64,000 nt of DNA from Cyclobacteriaceae bacterium (GCA_019638275.1 JAHBUC010000011.1:1-64000); one strand, 5' to 3'; positions 16,141-25,255 are shown, counted from the stretch's first letter. The notes: generated from the letters alone by a model not told the origin. Translations and numbers: made by a program.

Positions 16141-16602
16141 CTATTGCTCACCATCGTTTTTGCGCATGAACTCCAGAATATCGCGTGCATCACCGATGGA
16201 AACATTTTGGTTAGGCATGCGCATCAAACAAAGCTCGAGAAGTTCTTGCGCTACGGGGTCTTCGTCCAACATCACATCTACGTTGGTAATCATGTTCATG
16301 ATCCATTCAGGCTTTCTGCGCTTGGTTACATCTTTAAAGCCAGGGCCAACCACGCGCTCATCGGTAAGCCTATGACAGGCCGAGCACTTCATCTCATAAA
16401 TATCCAGGCCACGTTGAACCCGTTCACCATCCAATGGATTGTGCAGGGTAACATTTTTTACCTGGCCAATACCCTTTGTAGGATCAATCACTTCTTCAAC
16501 AGCGCTTTTTTTCGACCCACCAGTTTCAGCAACTTGCGGTTTGTCGGGGGCACATGCAGCCAGCATGGCAGCGGCAACGAGAACAGTCATCAGGTTTTTC
16601 AT
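16141..16602 (-). CDS. c-type cytochrome lipoprotein, likely electron donor to NosZ
   Basis: 153 residues; lipobox LAAC (Cys17). One haem-binding motif C73-SA-CH77 lies in EMKCSACHRL, with VVGPGFKDV after it and a distal MRMPNQ segment giving the axial methionine candidate. It is the first gene of the nos operon and is membrane-tethered like NosZ, fitting a role as immediate electron donor. An FNR-like box is centred about 110 bp upstream. Confidence 0.88.
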   Translation of the reverse strand: MKNLMTVLVAAAMLAACAPDKPQVAETGGSKKSAVEEVIDPTKGIGQVKNVTLHNPLDGERVQRGLDIYEMKCSACHRLTDERVVGPGFKDVTKRRKPEWIMNMITNVDVMLDEDPVAQELLELCLMRMPNQNVSIGDARDILEFMRKNDGEQ

Positions 16603-16676
16603 AGTTTATATGGGTTAGTTTGCGGTTTCGAGTTGGTTTTAAATTGTGCACAAGGTATGCCTGTGGCTACCTTCAC

Positions 16677-16698
16677 CCATATGACCCCAATCATATGG
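16677..16698. promoter_or_regulatory. CCATATG-N8-CATATGG inverted repeat in the nos promoter region
   Basis: A perfect 7-bp inverted repeat with an 8-bp spacer lies between the FNR-like box and the first nos gene. Its symmetry suggests a second dimeric regulator or a repressor site near the promoter. Confidence 0.4.
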
Positions 16699-16703
16699 CG
16701 TAT

Positions 16704-16717
16704 TTGATTTAAATCAC
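16704..16717 (-). promoter_or_regulatory. FNR-like box upstream of the nos operon
   Basis: TTGATTTAAATCAC on the plus strand: TTGAT-N4-ATCAA with one mismatch at the last base. It lies about 100 bp upstream of the cytochrome c start and is a good site for anaerobic or N-oxide activation by a Crp/Fnr-family protein with an E-xx-SR helix, such as the one at 3773. Confidence 0.7.
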
Positions 16718-16809
16718 TCTTTTGGCTATGAGAATCTCAAGAAAAAAACAGATTCTCCCCCTCGTAAATCAAGCAGGATTAAAGATTCCTGAAAATAAGA
16801 AAAAAAATG

Positions 16810-16823
16810 CTGACAAAAGTCAG
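16810..16823. promoter_or_regulatory. CTGAC-AAAA-GTCAG palindrome between ccoS and nos
   Basis: Perfect 5-bp arms with a 4-bp spacer, the geometry of Crp/Fnr sites but with C/G instead of T/A at the inner position. It lies just beyond the ccoS stop and about 210 bp upstream of the first nos gene. It may be a second weak site for the nos promoter; a chance palindrome is possible. Confidence 0.3.
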
Positions 16824-16835
16824 TTGAGGCAATTT

Positions 16836-17021
16836 TTACGTTGAATGTTTCTTTTTTTCCGCTGAAGATTTTTTCTCCTTTTTTTTATCCTCGAACAGCA
16901 TTCTGATGGAAGGCGTGTAGGTATCATCATATTGTCCGCTCTTCATGCTCCAATAAAAAATGAGCAGAAATATGATGGCGATGGTAAGGCTGATGGATAT
17001 TAAGAGAACGATAATTGACAT
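16836..17021 (-). CDS. ccoS: CcoS, cbb3-oxidase maturation protein
   Basis: 61 residues: one N-terminal membrane helix (about 2-24), then FYWSMKSGQYDD, the CcoS/FixS hallmark, and a Lys-rich tail. It is needed for cofactor insertion into cbb3-type cytochrome oxidase. It follows ccoI by 3 bp. No oxidase structural genes (ccoNOP) lie in the window. Confidence 0.92.
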   Translation of the reverse strand: MSIIVLLISISLTIAIIFLLIFYWSMKSGQYDDTYTPSIRMLFEDKKKEKKSSAEKKKHST

Positions 17022-17024
17022 GAC

Positions 17025-19454
17025 CTACGCTAACTGTTTAGTGAGATGCCGCTTAGCGGCTATGTTTACCGCCACCGTAGTAAATACCACCACACAAATA
17101 CTGCTCAACGGCATAAGTATGGCAGCCACCAACGGAGTTAAATGTCCGGTTACCGCAAAACTTAAAGCAATGGCATTGTAGGTAAACGACAATACGAATC
17201 CCGCTTTAACAATACCGGTAGCCGATTTGGCCAGGCTAAGAAATTTATCAAGACCAGACACCCGATCGCCTTGCAGAATACCATCACAGGCAGGTGTAAA
17301 TACACCAGTATCATCGGTAACGGCAATACCAACATCGGCTTGTTTTAATGCACCTGAGTCATTCAGGCCATCACCCAGCATCATTACCTGCTTGTGCTGG
17401 TGTTGCAGGTTGCTGATGTAATGAAGTTTATCGTGAGGGCTTTGGTTAAAAAGAAGTTGAGTCGCTGGTTGAAACAATGTACTCATCTGCACATAATCAG
17501 CTTTACTGTCCCCCGAAAGCATCGCCACACATCGATCTCCCAAACGACCCAACATTTCTTGAATATTTTTTCGCACCGCGGTGCGAACCGAAAAATAGCC
17601 GCGAACTTCTTCCGCGATGGCTACAAATACAGTTGATGACAAATCTTCAAATCGTTCATGAAATCCGGTAAACCGGGCTGAACCAACCCGAACCCGAATT
17701 CCTGATACAAACCCTTCTATTCCTTTTCCCGGAATTTCCTTGAATTCCTCCACCACATTTCCCTGCCCAATATGCAGATATTTGTGGATTAATTTACTTA
17801 ACGGATGGGTAGAATAACCGGTAAGTGTATGCACCCAACCTTTTTCTTCATCCGAAAGTTCACCGGTAAATATAATTTCCGGATCATGCCCATGTGTTAC
17901 TGTGCCGGTTTTATCAAAAACCACTGCATTAACAGCGGCCATCCGTTCAATAACATCAGCATTTTTCAAGTATAGGTTATTTTTTCCAAACACGCGAAGC
18001 ATATTTCCATAGGTGAACGGAGCCGTTAACGCCAACGCACAGGGGCAGGCTACAATTAATATGGAGGTTATAATCAGCCATACCTGCGAGGGGTTTGCCA
18101 TATACCAATAAACCCCCGAAACGGCAGTAATTCCCAGAATTACCCAGGTGAAACGCTTCGCTGCTTTATCGATCAGGCGTTTATAACGGCTTTCTTCAGG
18201 CTTTTGAAATACCTGGTTGTTCCAAAGGCTTGTGAGGTGACTTTGTGATGTACGGTTTTCAATCACCAGGGTAATGGGTTGCCCAATGAGCTTACCCCCG
18301 GCATAAACCAGCTCACCTTTTTTAACCAATACCGGTTTGGATTCGCCCGTTACAAAACTGTAGTCGATAAAGGCTTCATTATCCAACAGCAGGCTATCAG
18401 CCGGAATGATTTCCATGTTTCGTACTTTGATCTGGTCGCCTTTTTCGAGGTTGTATACCACAACCGGCTCCCAATCATTTTTTGCCTTACGCAATACGGC
18501 TAACGGAAAATACGATTTAAAATCCCGATCGAAGGCCAGGCTCTCGTAAGTTTTGTTTTGAAACCACCGGCCAATCAACAAGAAAAAGACAAGACCGGTA
18601 AATGAATCCAGGTAACCCGGGCCATAACCTGTAACAATATCCCAAACACTTCTTCCAAACAAGGCTATCAGCCCCACCGCAATGGGTACATCAATGTTGA
18701 TTTGCCGTTGCTTATAGCTTTTCCATGCCGAAACCATGTAATAGGAGTCACTATACAGCAATACCGGTATGGAGAGCAAGATATTCAGCCATGAGAAAAT
18801 CTGCGCCAGTTGTCCTTCCGAGGGGTCAAGCCCCAGGTATTCGGGAAAACTGAACAACATGACATTACCGAAACAGAACCCGGCAACGGTAAGCTTGAGC
18901 ACCAGTGATTTATCGTAAGAAGCGCGTTGTGTCATTTTTCCGGTTTCGGCATCCAGGTTTATTTTCGGGGCGTAGCCAACCGAAGTGATCAACCGGGCTA
19001 TCTCGCTCAGGCGTATGTGCGTTGGATTAAAATCTATCGTTGCAGTTTTCTGAACAAAGTTCACTTCCGATCGAAGAATACCTGCATTTAAATTTTGCAA
19101 GTTCTCAAGTAACCAAATGCACGAAACGCAATGAATGGCCGGAATATAAAACTGAACGCGCGCAAACGTATCGGAATCAAAACCCAGGATTTTTTTTCGG
19201 ATTTGCGGATCATCAAGGTAAACATAAGCTTCATCGCTTACGTGCCGTAACGTAGTGCCCGGATTTTTCTCCAGGTCATAATACTCGCACAAATCATTGG
19301 CACTTAGTATTTCATAAACCGTCTTGCATCCGTAGCAACAAAAAGGTTTATCATCCTGCCACAACAACTCATCACACGGCTCCCCACAGTGATAGCACTT
19401 AACATCCTGCTCGGTTAAGGTTTGATTACCTGAATCTGGATAAAGCGTGGCCAC
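17025..19454 (-). CDS. ccoI: CcoI/FixI-type copper-translocating P1B ATPase
   Basis: 809 residues. Starts with a Cys-rich module (C20-YHC, C27, FCCYGC 39-43) characteristic of CcoI/FixI, then an HMA domain with C109-VS-C112, membrane helices, TGES 369-372, the CPC ion-path motif 470-472, DKTGT 514-518 (phosphorylated Asp) and GDGLNDSGAL in the hinge. It exports Cu(I) for assembly of the cbb3 oxidase CuB site. Paired with ccoS and head-to-tail with the nos operon, so it may also feed copper to NosZ (inference). Confidence 0.95.
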   Translation of the reverse strand: MATLYPDSGNQTLTEQDVKCYHCGEPCDELLWQDDKPFCCYGCKTVYEILSANDLCEYYDLEKNPGTTLRHVSDEAYVYLDDPQIRKKILGFDSDTFARVQFYIPAIHCVSCIWLLENLQNLNAGILRSEVNFVQKTATIDFNPTHIRLSEIARLITSVGYAPKINLDAETGKMTQRASYDKSLVLKLTVAGFCFGNVMLFSFPEYLGLDPSEGQLAQIFSWLNILLSIPVLLYSDSYYMVSAWKSYKQRQINIDVPIAVGLIALFGRSVWDIVTGYGPGYLDSFTGLVFFLLIGRWFQNKTYESLAFDRDFKSYFPLAVLRKAKNDWEPVVVYNLEKGDQIKVRNMEIIPADSLLLDNEAFIDYSFVTGESKPVLVKKGELVYAGGKLIGQPITLVIENRTSQSHLTSLWNNQVFQKPEESRYKRLIDKAAKRFTWVILGITAVSGVYWYMANPSQVWLIITSILIVACPCALALTAPFTYGNMLRVFGKNNLYLKNADVIERMAAVNAVVFDKTGTVTHGHDPEIIFTGELSDEEKGWVHTLTGYSTHPLSKLIHKYLHIGQGNVVEEFKEIPGKGIEGFVSGIRVRVGSARFTGFHERFEDLSSTVFVAIAEEVRGYFSVRTAVRKNIQEMLGRLGDRCVAMLSGDSKADYVQMSTLFQPATQLLFNQSPHDKLHYISNLQHQHKQVMMLGDGLNDSGALKQADVGIAVTDDTGVFTPACDGILQGDRVSGLDKFLSLAKSATGIVKAGFVLSFTYNAIALSFAVTGHLTPLVAAILMPLSSICVVVFTTVAVNIAAKRHLTKQLA

Positions 19455-19494
19455 CTTTAACTTAAAAACTGGATTCCGAAACTAAACTAATGTA

Positions 19495-20334
19495 TTATTT
19501 TTTAATTGTGTAAGTCCAGATGGGGCAATCCACATGGTTTACCACATCTTCTGCAACGCTTCCGCTGAAGAAGTGAGCAATACCTTTGCGACCATGGGTG
19601 CCCATCGCAATCATGTCTGCCCCGATTTCCTGCGCAAAATTTATGGTTCCTGCTTCTTCATATGGATCATTAAATACATTGATGGTGAAATCCTTCAACA
19701 TAAAACGCTTGGCAAATGCCTGCAGTCGTTTATGGGTTACAGAATCGCGGGTGAAGTTGGTAGGGGTGTTTATCCACACAATATGCAAAGTGGCTTTAAA
19801 GAAACTCTGCAACGCCTTTACTTTCATCACCAGGTCTTCCTGGTGCTCTGTATTTAAGGTGTTTGGAAATACAATGTTCTTTATCGTTGCTGCCTTCACA
19901 TATTTCTTAACGGCTATTACAGGCACGGAAGAGTTACGTACCATCTTTTCGGCATTCGAGCCGATCAAAACTTCGCGTACACCGCTGGCACCTCTGGTTC
20001 CCATCACCACCAAATCAATTTCATTCCCTTCAATGTAATCGGCAAGCATGCGGCTTACAGGCCCAAAAATTACCTGGCTGGTTACTTTCAATCTTTCGGG
20101 AGCATACTTTTCCCGTATTTTTTTAAACTGCTTTTCTGCCTTCTCACGCAATTCCTTAAACAGCGCTTCTTCAAACGCCATTACCGGCATCAACACAGAA
20201 TCGTGCAAAACCGGAACCTCTACCACATTAATCAGGTGTATCTCCCCTTTTGCTTGGGTGGCTACATCAATCGCGAACCGAAAAGCACTTACGGCTTGTT
20301 CGGAAAAATCGCACGGAACGAGAATTTTTTTCAT
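19495..20334 (-). CDS. tandem universal stress protein (UspA family)
   Basis: 279 residues made of two Usp domains (about 1-142 and 150-277). Each starts with a beta strand (KKILVPCDFS; TIKNIVFPNT) and ends with the G-x2-G-x9-G(S/T) type nucleotide loop (VMGTRGASGVREVLIGS; AMGTHGRKGIAHFFSGS). Cytoplasmic. An FNR-like palindrome lies 78 bp upstream, matching the common oxygen-limitation control of Usp genes. Separate transcription unit from ccoI, whose start is 41 bp downstream of this gene's stop. Confidence 0.9.
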   Translation of the reverse strand: MKKILVPCDFSEQAVSAFRFAIDVATQAKGEIHLINVVEVPVLHDSVLMPVMAFEEALFKELREKAEKQFKKIREKYAPERLKVTSQVIFGPVSRMLADYIEGNEIDLVVMGTRGASGVREVLIGSNAEKMVRNSSVPVIAVKKYVKAATIKNIVFPNTLNTEHQEDLVMKVKALQSFFKATLHIVWINTPTNFTRDSVTHKRLQAFAKRFMLKDFTINVFNDPYEEAGTINFAQEIGADMIAMGTHGRKGIAHFFSGSVAEDVVNHVDCPIWTYTIKK

Positions 20335-20411
20335 GGCATGGGGGATTATTTGTCAAAACAAAGGTATTCCCTAAAATACCAACTTTCGGCTGATGCCGGT
20401 CAAGACCACCA

Positions 20412-20425
20412 CTGATTTATGTCAG
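20412..20425 (-). promoter_or_regulatory. FNR-like box upstream of the uspA-type gene
   Basis: CTGATTTATGTCAG: TGA-N6-TCA with arms CTGAT/GTCAG, close to the TTGAT-N4-ATCAA consensus. It lies between the stop of menA and the Usp start, 78 bp upstream of the latter. Confidence 0.6.
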
Positions 20426-20430
20426 ACTAT

Positions 20431-21330
20431 TTAAGCGCCCAACACGAGCCCGGTGCCAAAGAGCAATACAAAAAGCAGGGTTGAAAGGGCCAATTGCTTC
20501 AGGTAAGGATCAAGTTCGGAGGCAGATTTTTGCTGAACAGAAAATCCGTTTTTAAGAAAAAAGGGCACCGTAAGCAAAAAAAGCAATTGCCAGGGCGATT
20601 GATAAGTAATTGCTGTAAATACGCATGCTGAAACAATGCCGCCCAGCAACAAAAACCAATGATACCGGATAGCATTTTCCCGCCCGATGCGAACGGGTAT
20701 GGAGAATTTTCCTGCCTGTTGATCGGATTCAATGTCACGGATGTTATTCACATTCAACACACCCATAGAAAAGAAACCACAACTCAGGGCCGGTAAAAAC
20801 TGAATCGGGATGATTTCCTGTGTAAACAGATAGGCCGAACCCATTACACCCACCACACCGAAAAAAATCAGAACCGAAACATCACCTAATCCAGCATAGC
20901 CGTATGGCTTTTTCCCAACCGTGTAGGCAATGGCCGCCAAAATGCTGAGCAGGCCTAATCCAAAAAAGAACAAAAAGGCATTCCAGTTAAACCCGAAGGC
21001 AATCCATAACAACCACAGGCCGCTTACCAAACAAAGCGCTACAAAAAGAAAAAGTGCTGAACGCATTTTTTCCGGAGAAATGGCACCGGATTGCACCGCA
21101 CGGCTGGGCCCTTTCCGACCGGCATGATCGACACCATTTATGGAGTCGCCATAATCGTTAGCCAGGTTGGATAAAATTTGCAGAAAGATGGTGGTGAAAA
21201 CACACAATAGAAAAATATCCCACCGAAAAGCCTGCTGCGATGCCGCCAGAAAACCGCCCATGCCAATACACGAAAGCGCTAAAGGCAATGTGCGTAACCG
21301 AAAGGCACCTATCCAGACTTTAATATTCAT
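20431..21330 (-). CDS. menA: 1,4-dihydroxy-2-naphthoate polyprenyltransferase (MenA)
   Basis: 299 residues, eight to nine membrane helices. UbiA-superfamily Asp motifs are present: NLANDYGDSINGVD in the first loop and NIRDIESDQQAGK in the second, which bind the Mg-diphosphate of the prenyl donor. MenA attaches the isoprenoid tail in menaquinone synthesis, the quinone of most Bacteroidota. DoxX and glutathione peroxidase genes follow upstream on the same strand at short spacing. Confidence 0.92.
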   Translation of the reverse strand: MNIKVWIGAFRLRTLPLALSCIGMGGFLAASQQAFRWDIFLLCVFTTIFLQILSNLANDYGDSINGVDHAGRKGPSRAVQSGAISPEKMRSALFLFVALCLVSGLWLLWIAFGFNWNAFLFFFGLGLLSILAAIAYTVGKKPYGYAGLGDVSVLIFFGVVGVMGSAYLFTQEIIPIQFLPALSCGFFSMGVLNVNNIRDIESDQQAGKFSIPVRIGRENAIRYHWFLLLGGIVSACVFTAITYQSPWQLLFLLTVPFFLKNGFSVQQKSASELDPYLKQLALSTLLFVLLFGTGLVLGA

Positions 21331-21348
21331 ATCGCAGCAAAATTAAAA

Positions 21349-21750
21349 CTATTTTTTACGTAGTGTATCAACCGAATACTTTCCCGGTCCGGTAATAAAC
21401 AATACCACAAAGGGTATCAAAAACGAAAATGCATGCTCACGCTCAATAAACGGTTGCCCGACATGCCCAATCAATATCGCAAAAATCATATTTACGGTTG
21501 CCGGAAGTAAAGCAAGGCGTGTAAAGAGGCCCAACACGATAAATACTGGGCAGATCAACTCCGCAAAAATGGTAAGACTTAACGATGCACTTCCTCCAAT
21601 GTGAAATGGATCAGGCCAGTAGGATGCTTTCTCGGAAAAATGGATTGCCTTGTCGTAGCCATGGTACATCAGGAATAACGAAAAAAACCGGAGCAAAAAT
21701 AGTCCGGCATCAACTGAAAAAGGTTTTGTTTCAAAAAGCCTTTTGAACAT
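21349..21750 (-). CDS. DoxX-family membrane protein
   Basis: 133 residues with four membrane helices. The first carries FSVDAGLFLLRF and LFLMYHGYDKAI, the second SLTIFAELICPVFIVLGLFTRLA, both typical of DoxX/YphA proteins. Function in this family is poorly defined, with links to quinone-dependent thiol or sulfur oxidation and oxidative stress. It lies 6 bp from the peroxidase gene and 18 bp from menA. Confidence 0.88.
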   Translation of the reverse strand: MFKRLFETKPFSVDAGLFLLRFFSLFLMYHGYDKAIHFSEKASYWPDPFHIGGSASLSLTIFAELICPVFIVLGLFTRLALLPATVNMIFAILIGHVGQPFIEREHAFSFLIPFVVLFITGPGKYSVDTLRKK

Positions 21751-21756
21751 GCTTCG

Positions 21757-22311
21757 TTATAAAATTTTTTCCATGATCGGCTTCTCGTAAGCTTTCACAC
21801 TGGAGTTGAAAAACGTAACCATTTCACCATCTTCGCCAACTAAATATTTGGCAAAATTCCAATCGGGAGATTTTCCGGTTTTACCGGCCAGCCATTGATA
21901 GAGCGGGTGTTTATCCTTTCCTTTTACCGAAATTTTTTCAAACATCTGAAACGTTACCCCATAGTTGCGTTCACAGAAGTCAGCTATGTCTTGACTAGAG
22001 CCTGGCTCCTGCCAAAGAAAATTATTGGCCGGAAAACCCAACACCACCACTTTATCGCCATGTTGCTCGTGCAATTTTTGCAAATCAGCATATTGTGGTG
22101 TTTTACCGCACTTGGAAGCTGTATTTACCAGCAGCAACTTCTTGCCTTTATATTGCGCAAAGTCAATGGTTTGCCCTTCCAGGCTTTTCATTTTAAAATC
22201 ATAGATAGAACCCGTTGCCTGAACCGGTTCAGAACCAGTAAGCTTATTCGCTAAAAATGATGCCAATCCCATAAGTACAAGTAATCCAGGTATAATCTTA
22301 ACCCAATTCAT
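21757..22311 (-). CDS. membrane-anchored glutathione peroxidase-family protein
   Basis: 184 residues. N-terminal hydrophobic anchor (IIPGLLVLMGLASFLANKL) and then a thioredoxin-fold GPx domain. The peroxidatic Cys68 lies in NTASKCGKTPQY, with Gln101 (LWQEPGS) and Trp in SPDWNFAKYL completing the catalytic set. Lys70 replaces the usual Tyr/Phe after CG. These reduce peroxides, usually with thioredoxin in bacteria. The start overlaps the end of the second GPx gene by 14 bp. Confidence 0.88.
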   Translation of the reverse strand: MNWVKIIPGLLVLMGLASFLANKLTGSEPVQATGSIYDFKMKSLEGQTIDFAQYKGKKLLLVNTASKCGKTPQYADLQKLHEQHGDKVVVLGFPANNFLWQEPGSSQDIADFCERNYGVTFQMFEKISVKGKDKHPLYQWLAGKTGKSPDWNFAKYLVGEDGEMVTFFNSSVKAYEKPIMEKIL

Positions 22312-22789
22312 CTACCAGTTCCAATGGTTTTACTTTGGACGGATAAAACTTTACTGTGCCATCCGGCTTCACTAAATATTTGCAGAAATTCCACGAAGGT
22401 TCGCTGCCGGTTTTCTCTTTCAGGAATTGATACAACGGATGTTGATCATCGCCTTTCACTGAAATTTTTTCAAACATCTGAAACTTCACACCATAATTTT
22501 TCTGACAGAACTCGGCAATCTCCAGGTTTGAACCCGGCTCCTGACCACCAAAGTTGTTGGCTGGGAAACCGAGCACCACAACCTTGTCGCCATACTGTTC
22601 ATGCAGTTTTTCCAGGTCGGCATATTGAGGGGTATAACCACATTTGGAAGCCACGTTAACAAGCAGCAAGGCCTTGCCCTTGTATCTGGCAAAATCGATT
22701 AATTCTCCATCAATGGAGTTCATTTTGAAATCATACACGGAAGATGTGCTCATAGCAAATGCAAATAATACAGCGAATAAGGTTTTCAT
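22298..22789 (-). CDS. secreted glutathione peroxidase-family protein
   Basis: 163 residues with a short signal peptide (LFAVLFAFAMSTSS). Peroxidatic Cys50 in NVASKCGYTPQY, Gln in FGGQEPGS, Trp in EPSWNFCKYL. About two thirds identical by eye to the protein at 21757, so the pair is a tandem duplication in which one copy is membrane-anchored and the other probably periplasmic. First gene of the menA-doxX-gpx group. Confidence 0.9.
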   Translation of the reverse strand: MKTLFAVLFAFAMSTSSVYDFKMNSIDGELIDFARYKGKALLLVNVASKCGYTPQYADLEKLHEQYGDKVVVLGFPANNFGGQEPGSNLEIAEFCQKNYGVKFQMFEKISVKGDDQHPLYQFLKEKTGSEPSWNFCKYLVKPDGTVKFYPSKVKPLELVDELG

Positions 22790-22861
22790 GGTAAGCAGGT
22801 TTTAACAGTGTTGAAACAAGTGGAAACTGAAAATTGTTTCAGGCAGTGAAGGTCGCGCTTT

Positions 22862-23392
22862 TTACCGGATTATCGGATCAGAAATGCGGAAAATATAAAC
22901 CGCATTTTCCTTGTAAATGGTCTGCTTTTCGATTTTCATTCCGTTTTTGGTGGCTACCCGTTGCGAAGGCAGGTTGGTAAGGCTGATGATGGAGATAAGC
23001 GAAGGCGAAAGCGTATTGGCAAATGCAAACTCCTTAATGGTTTGAGCTGCTTCTGTGGCGAACCCCTTGCCCCGAAAATGAGGTTGCAGGGAGTAGGCTA
23101 TTTCCAGTTCTTCTATACCATCCACCACCTGAACCAATAAACCCGCATGACCAACCAAGGCACCGGTTGATTTTTCGATCAGTGCATTCATGCCACCCAG
23201 GTTCTTTTCGTAGCGATTGAATTGATTCGCATACCACTTTCTGCATTCTGCTTCTGGTGTGTCTTTTTCAGCCACCCAATACTTGTAATACTCGGGGTCG
23301 ATGAAAAACTGAAGCCACTCATTAAAATCAGAGGATTGAATCGGGCGAAAAAGAAGTCGCTCGGATTGCTGATTTTTAAGGAGGTACTTCAT
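22862..23392 (-). CDS. GNAT-family N-acetyltransferase (RimJ/RimL-like)
   Basis: 176 residues from the ATG at 23392 (an upstream ATG at 23413 adds seven residues). ERLLFRPIQSSDFNEW at the start and YSLQPHFRGKGFATEAAQTI (acetyl-CoA loop R/Q-x-x-G-x-A-like) are diagnostic of the ribosomal-protein-type GNAT clade; NLPSQRVATKNGM closes the fold. Substrate unknown. No operon partner evident. Confidence 0.88.
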   Translation of the reverse strand: MKYLLKNQQSERLLFRPIQSSDFNEWLQFFIDPEYYKYWVAEKDTPEAECRKWYANQFNRYEKNLGGMNALIEKSTGALVGHAGLLVQVVDGIEELEIAYSLQPHFRGKGFATEAAQTIKEFAFANTLSPSLISIISLTNLPSQRVATKNGMKIEKQTIYKENAVYIFRISDPIIR

Positions 23393-23467
23393 GGCATTCA
23401 GTCGAAGATACATTATAGCCGCAGAGGGTTAAAGAGAAAATTTCACAGAGAGCCGCAGGGAACTTAA

Positions 23468-25255
23468 TCACATCCGTTCCGGAACACGAATACCCAGCAA
23501 ACTCATGGCATGTTTGATTACATGTGCCACTACTTCACTCATCGCAATCCTGAATTTCAATTTCGATTGATCTGCTTCATTGAAAATAGGAATGGCCTGG
23601 TAAAACTGGTTATAGGTTTTGGCCAGCTCATACGCAAAGTTGGCAATAACCGCAGGTGAATACAGGTTGGCTGCTTCCTGAACTTTCTGTTCGTACGTGG
23701 TAAGCAAGAATAATATTTCGCGCTCTGTTGGTTCCAGAGAGACTACTTCATTTAAATCGCCCACGTGTGTTGAAATATTCATTGAAGCCGCTTTGCGCAG
23801 AATGGCTTTGATACGGGCATGTGTGTATTGAATAAACGGACCTGTAAAACCCTGCAGTTGTATCGATTCATTCGGGTCGAAGAGCATGCGCTTTTTCGGG
23901 TCTACTTTCAGCAAGAAGAATTTTAACGCACCTAAGCCAATCATCTCGAACAACTCAGTTGCTTCCGCATCACTCAAGCCTTCAATCTTACCTAATTCAC
24001 GGGTTTGCTTTTCGGCTTCTTCAATCATTTCAGTCATCAGGTCATCGGCATCCACCACCGTACCCTCACGACTTTTCATTTTGCCCGTTGGCAAATCAAC
24101 CATGCCGTACGAAAGGTGATAGCATTTCTTTGCCCACGCGTACCCAAGCTTGCCCAGAATCAGAAACAATACTTTGAAGTGATACTCCTGCTCATTGCCT
24201 ACAGTATAAACCTGTCCTTCAATTTTCGGGAAATCGCGGAAACGCAAAATGGCTGTACCGATGTCTTGGGTCATGTATACCGATGTTCCATCAGAACGCA
24301 GCAACACTTTCTGATCCAACCCATCAGAGGTCAGGTCAACCCAAACCGAACCATCTTCCTTTTTAAAAAATACACCCGTCTCAACTCCTTTCAGCACTTC
24401 TTCTTTACCCAATAAGTACGTATCTGACTCATAATAGAGTTTATCGAAATCAACACCCATTTTTTTATAGGTAGCATCGAAGCCGGAATACACCCAACCA
24501 TTCATCATCTTCCACAACGCCACGGTTTCCGTATCTTTTGCTTCCCACTTGCGCAGCATATCTACGGCCAGTTGCATAATGGGTGCCTGCTTCTCAGCTT
24601 CTTCCTGACTTACTCCTTTATCTGTTAATTCCTTTACCTGCGCTTTAAAATTTTTATCGAACGCTACATAATACTTACCAACCAGGTGGTCTCCTTTAAT
24701 TCCGCTGCTCTCTGGCGCTTCACCATCACCAAAAAGTTTCCATGCAGCCATCGATTTACAAATGTGTATACCGCGATCATTAATGATCTGCACCTTATGC
24801 ACGCTGTACCCAACGGCTTTGTACAACTCCGCTACGCTGAAACCCAAAAAATTATTACGTAAGTGACCAAGATGCAGCGGCTTGTTTGTGTTTGGTGAAG
24901 AATACTCCACCATAATTTCCTTACCGTTTGGCGCAAGTTGTCCGTATTGTTGAGTCGCGTAAACAGAAGCAAAAACTTTGGCCCACACGTTATCCGCCAC
25001 TACAAGGTTCAAAAATCCTTTTACGACATTAAACTTGGCTATCATGCCAGAGCGCTCCACCAAATAATTACCGATGGCATTGGCCGTTTCCTCTGGTTTA
25101 AGTTTGGATATACGCGTAAGTGGAAAGCAGACCAATGTATGTGAGCCTTCAAACTCCTGGTTGGTAGGTTGAAGCTGAAGCTGGTCAACGGTTTGTCCAA
25201 AAAGCGCAGTAAGAGCTTGTTGTATAGCAGAACGAAGTTCCTGATCGAGGTTCAT
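23468..25255 (-). CDS. argS: arginyl-tRNA synthetase
   Basis: 595 residues, close to the usual length. N-terminal Arg-tRNA additional domain, then class I catalytic core with HLGH at 128-131 (SSPNTNKPLHLGHLRNNF region), KMKSREG as the KMSKS-loop equivalent, and the C-terminal DALR anticodon-binding domain (FTGPFIQYTHARI onwards). Charges tRNA-Arg. It sits 21 bp from the GNAT-nitrilase fusion and in the neighbourhood of three arginine or polyamine genes. Confidence 0.97.
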   Translation of the reverse strand: MNLDQELRSAIQQALTALFGQTVDQLQLQPTNQEFEGSHTLVCFPLTRISKLKPEETANAIGNYLVERSGMIAKFNVVKGFLNLVVADNVWAKVFASVYATQQYGQLAPNGKEIMVEYSSPNTNKPLHLGHLRNNFLGFSVAELYKAVGYSVHKVQIINDRGIHICKSMAAWKLFGDGEAPESSGIKGDHLVGKYYVAFDKNFKAQVKELTDKGVSQEEAEKQAPIMQLAVDMLRKWEAKDTETVALWKMMNGWVYSGFDATYKKMGVDFDKLYYESDTYLLGKEEVLKGVETGVFFKKEDGSVWVDLTSDGLDQKVLLRSDGTSVYMTQDIGTAILRFRDFPKIEGQVYTVGNEQEYHFKVLFLILGKLGYAWAKKCYHLSYGMVDLPTGKMKSREGTVVDADDLMTEMIEEAEKQTRELGKIEGLSDAEATELFEMIGLGALKFFLLKVDPKKRMLFDPNESIQLQGFTGPFIQYTHARIKAILRKAASMNISTHVGDLNEVVSLEPTEREILFLLTTYEQKVQEAANLYSPAVIANFAYELAKTYNQFYQAIPIFNEADQSKLKFRIAMSEVVAHVIKHAMSLLGIRVPERM

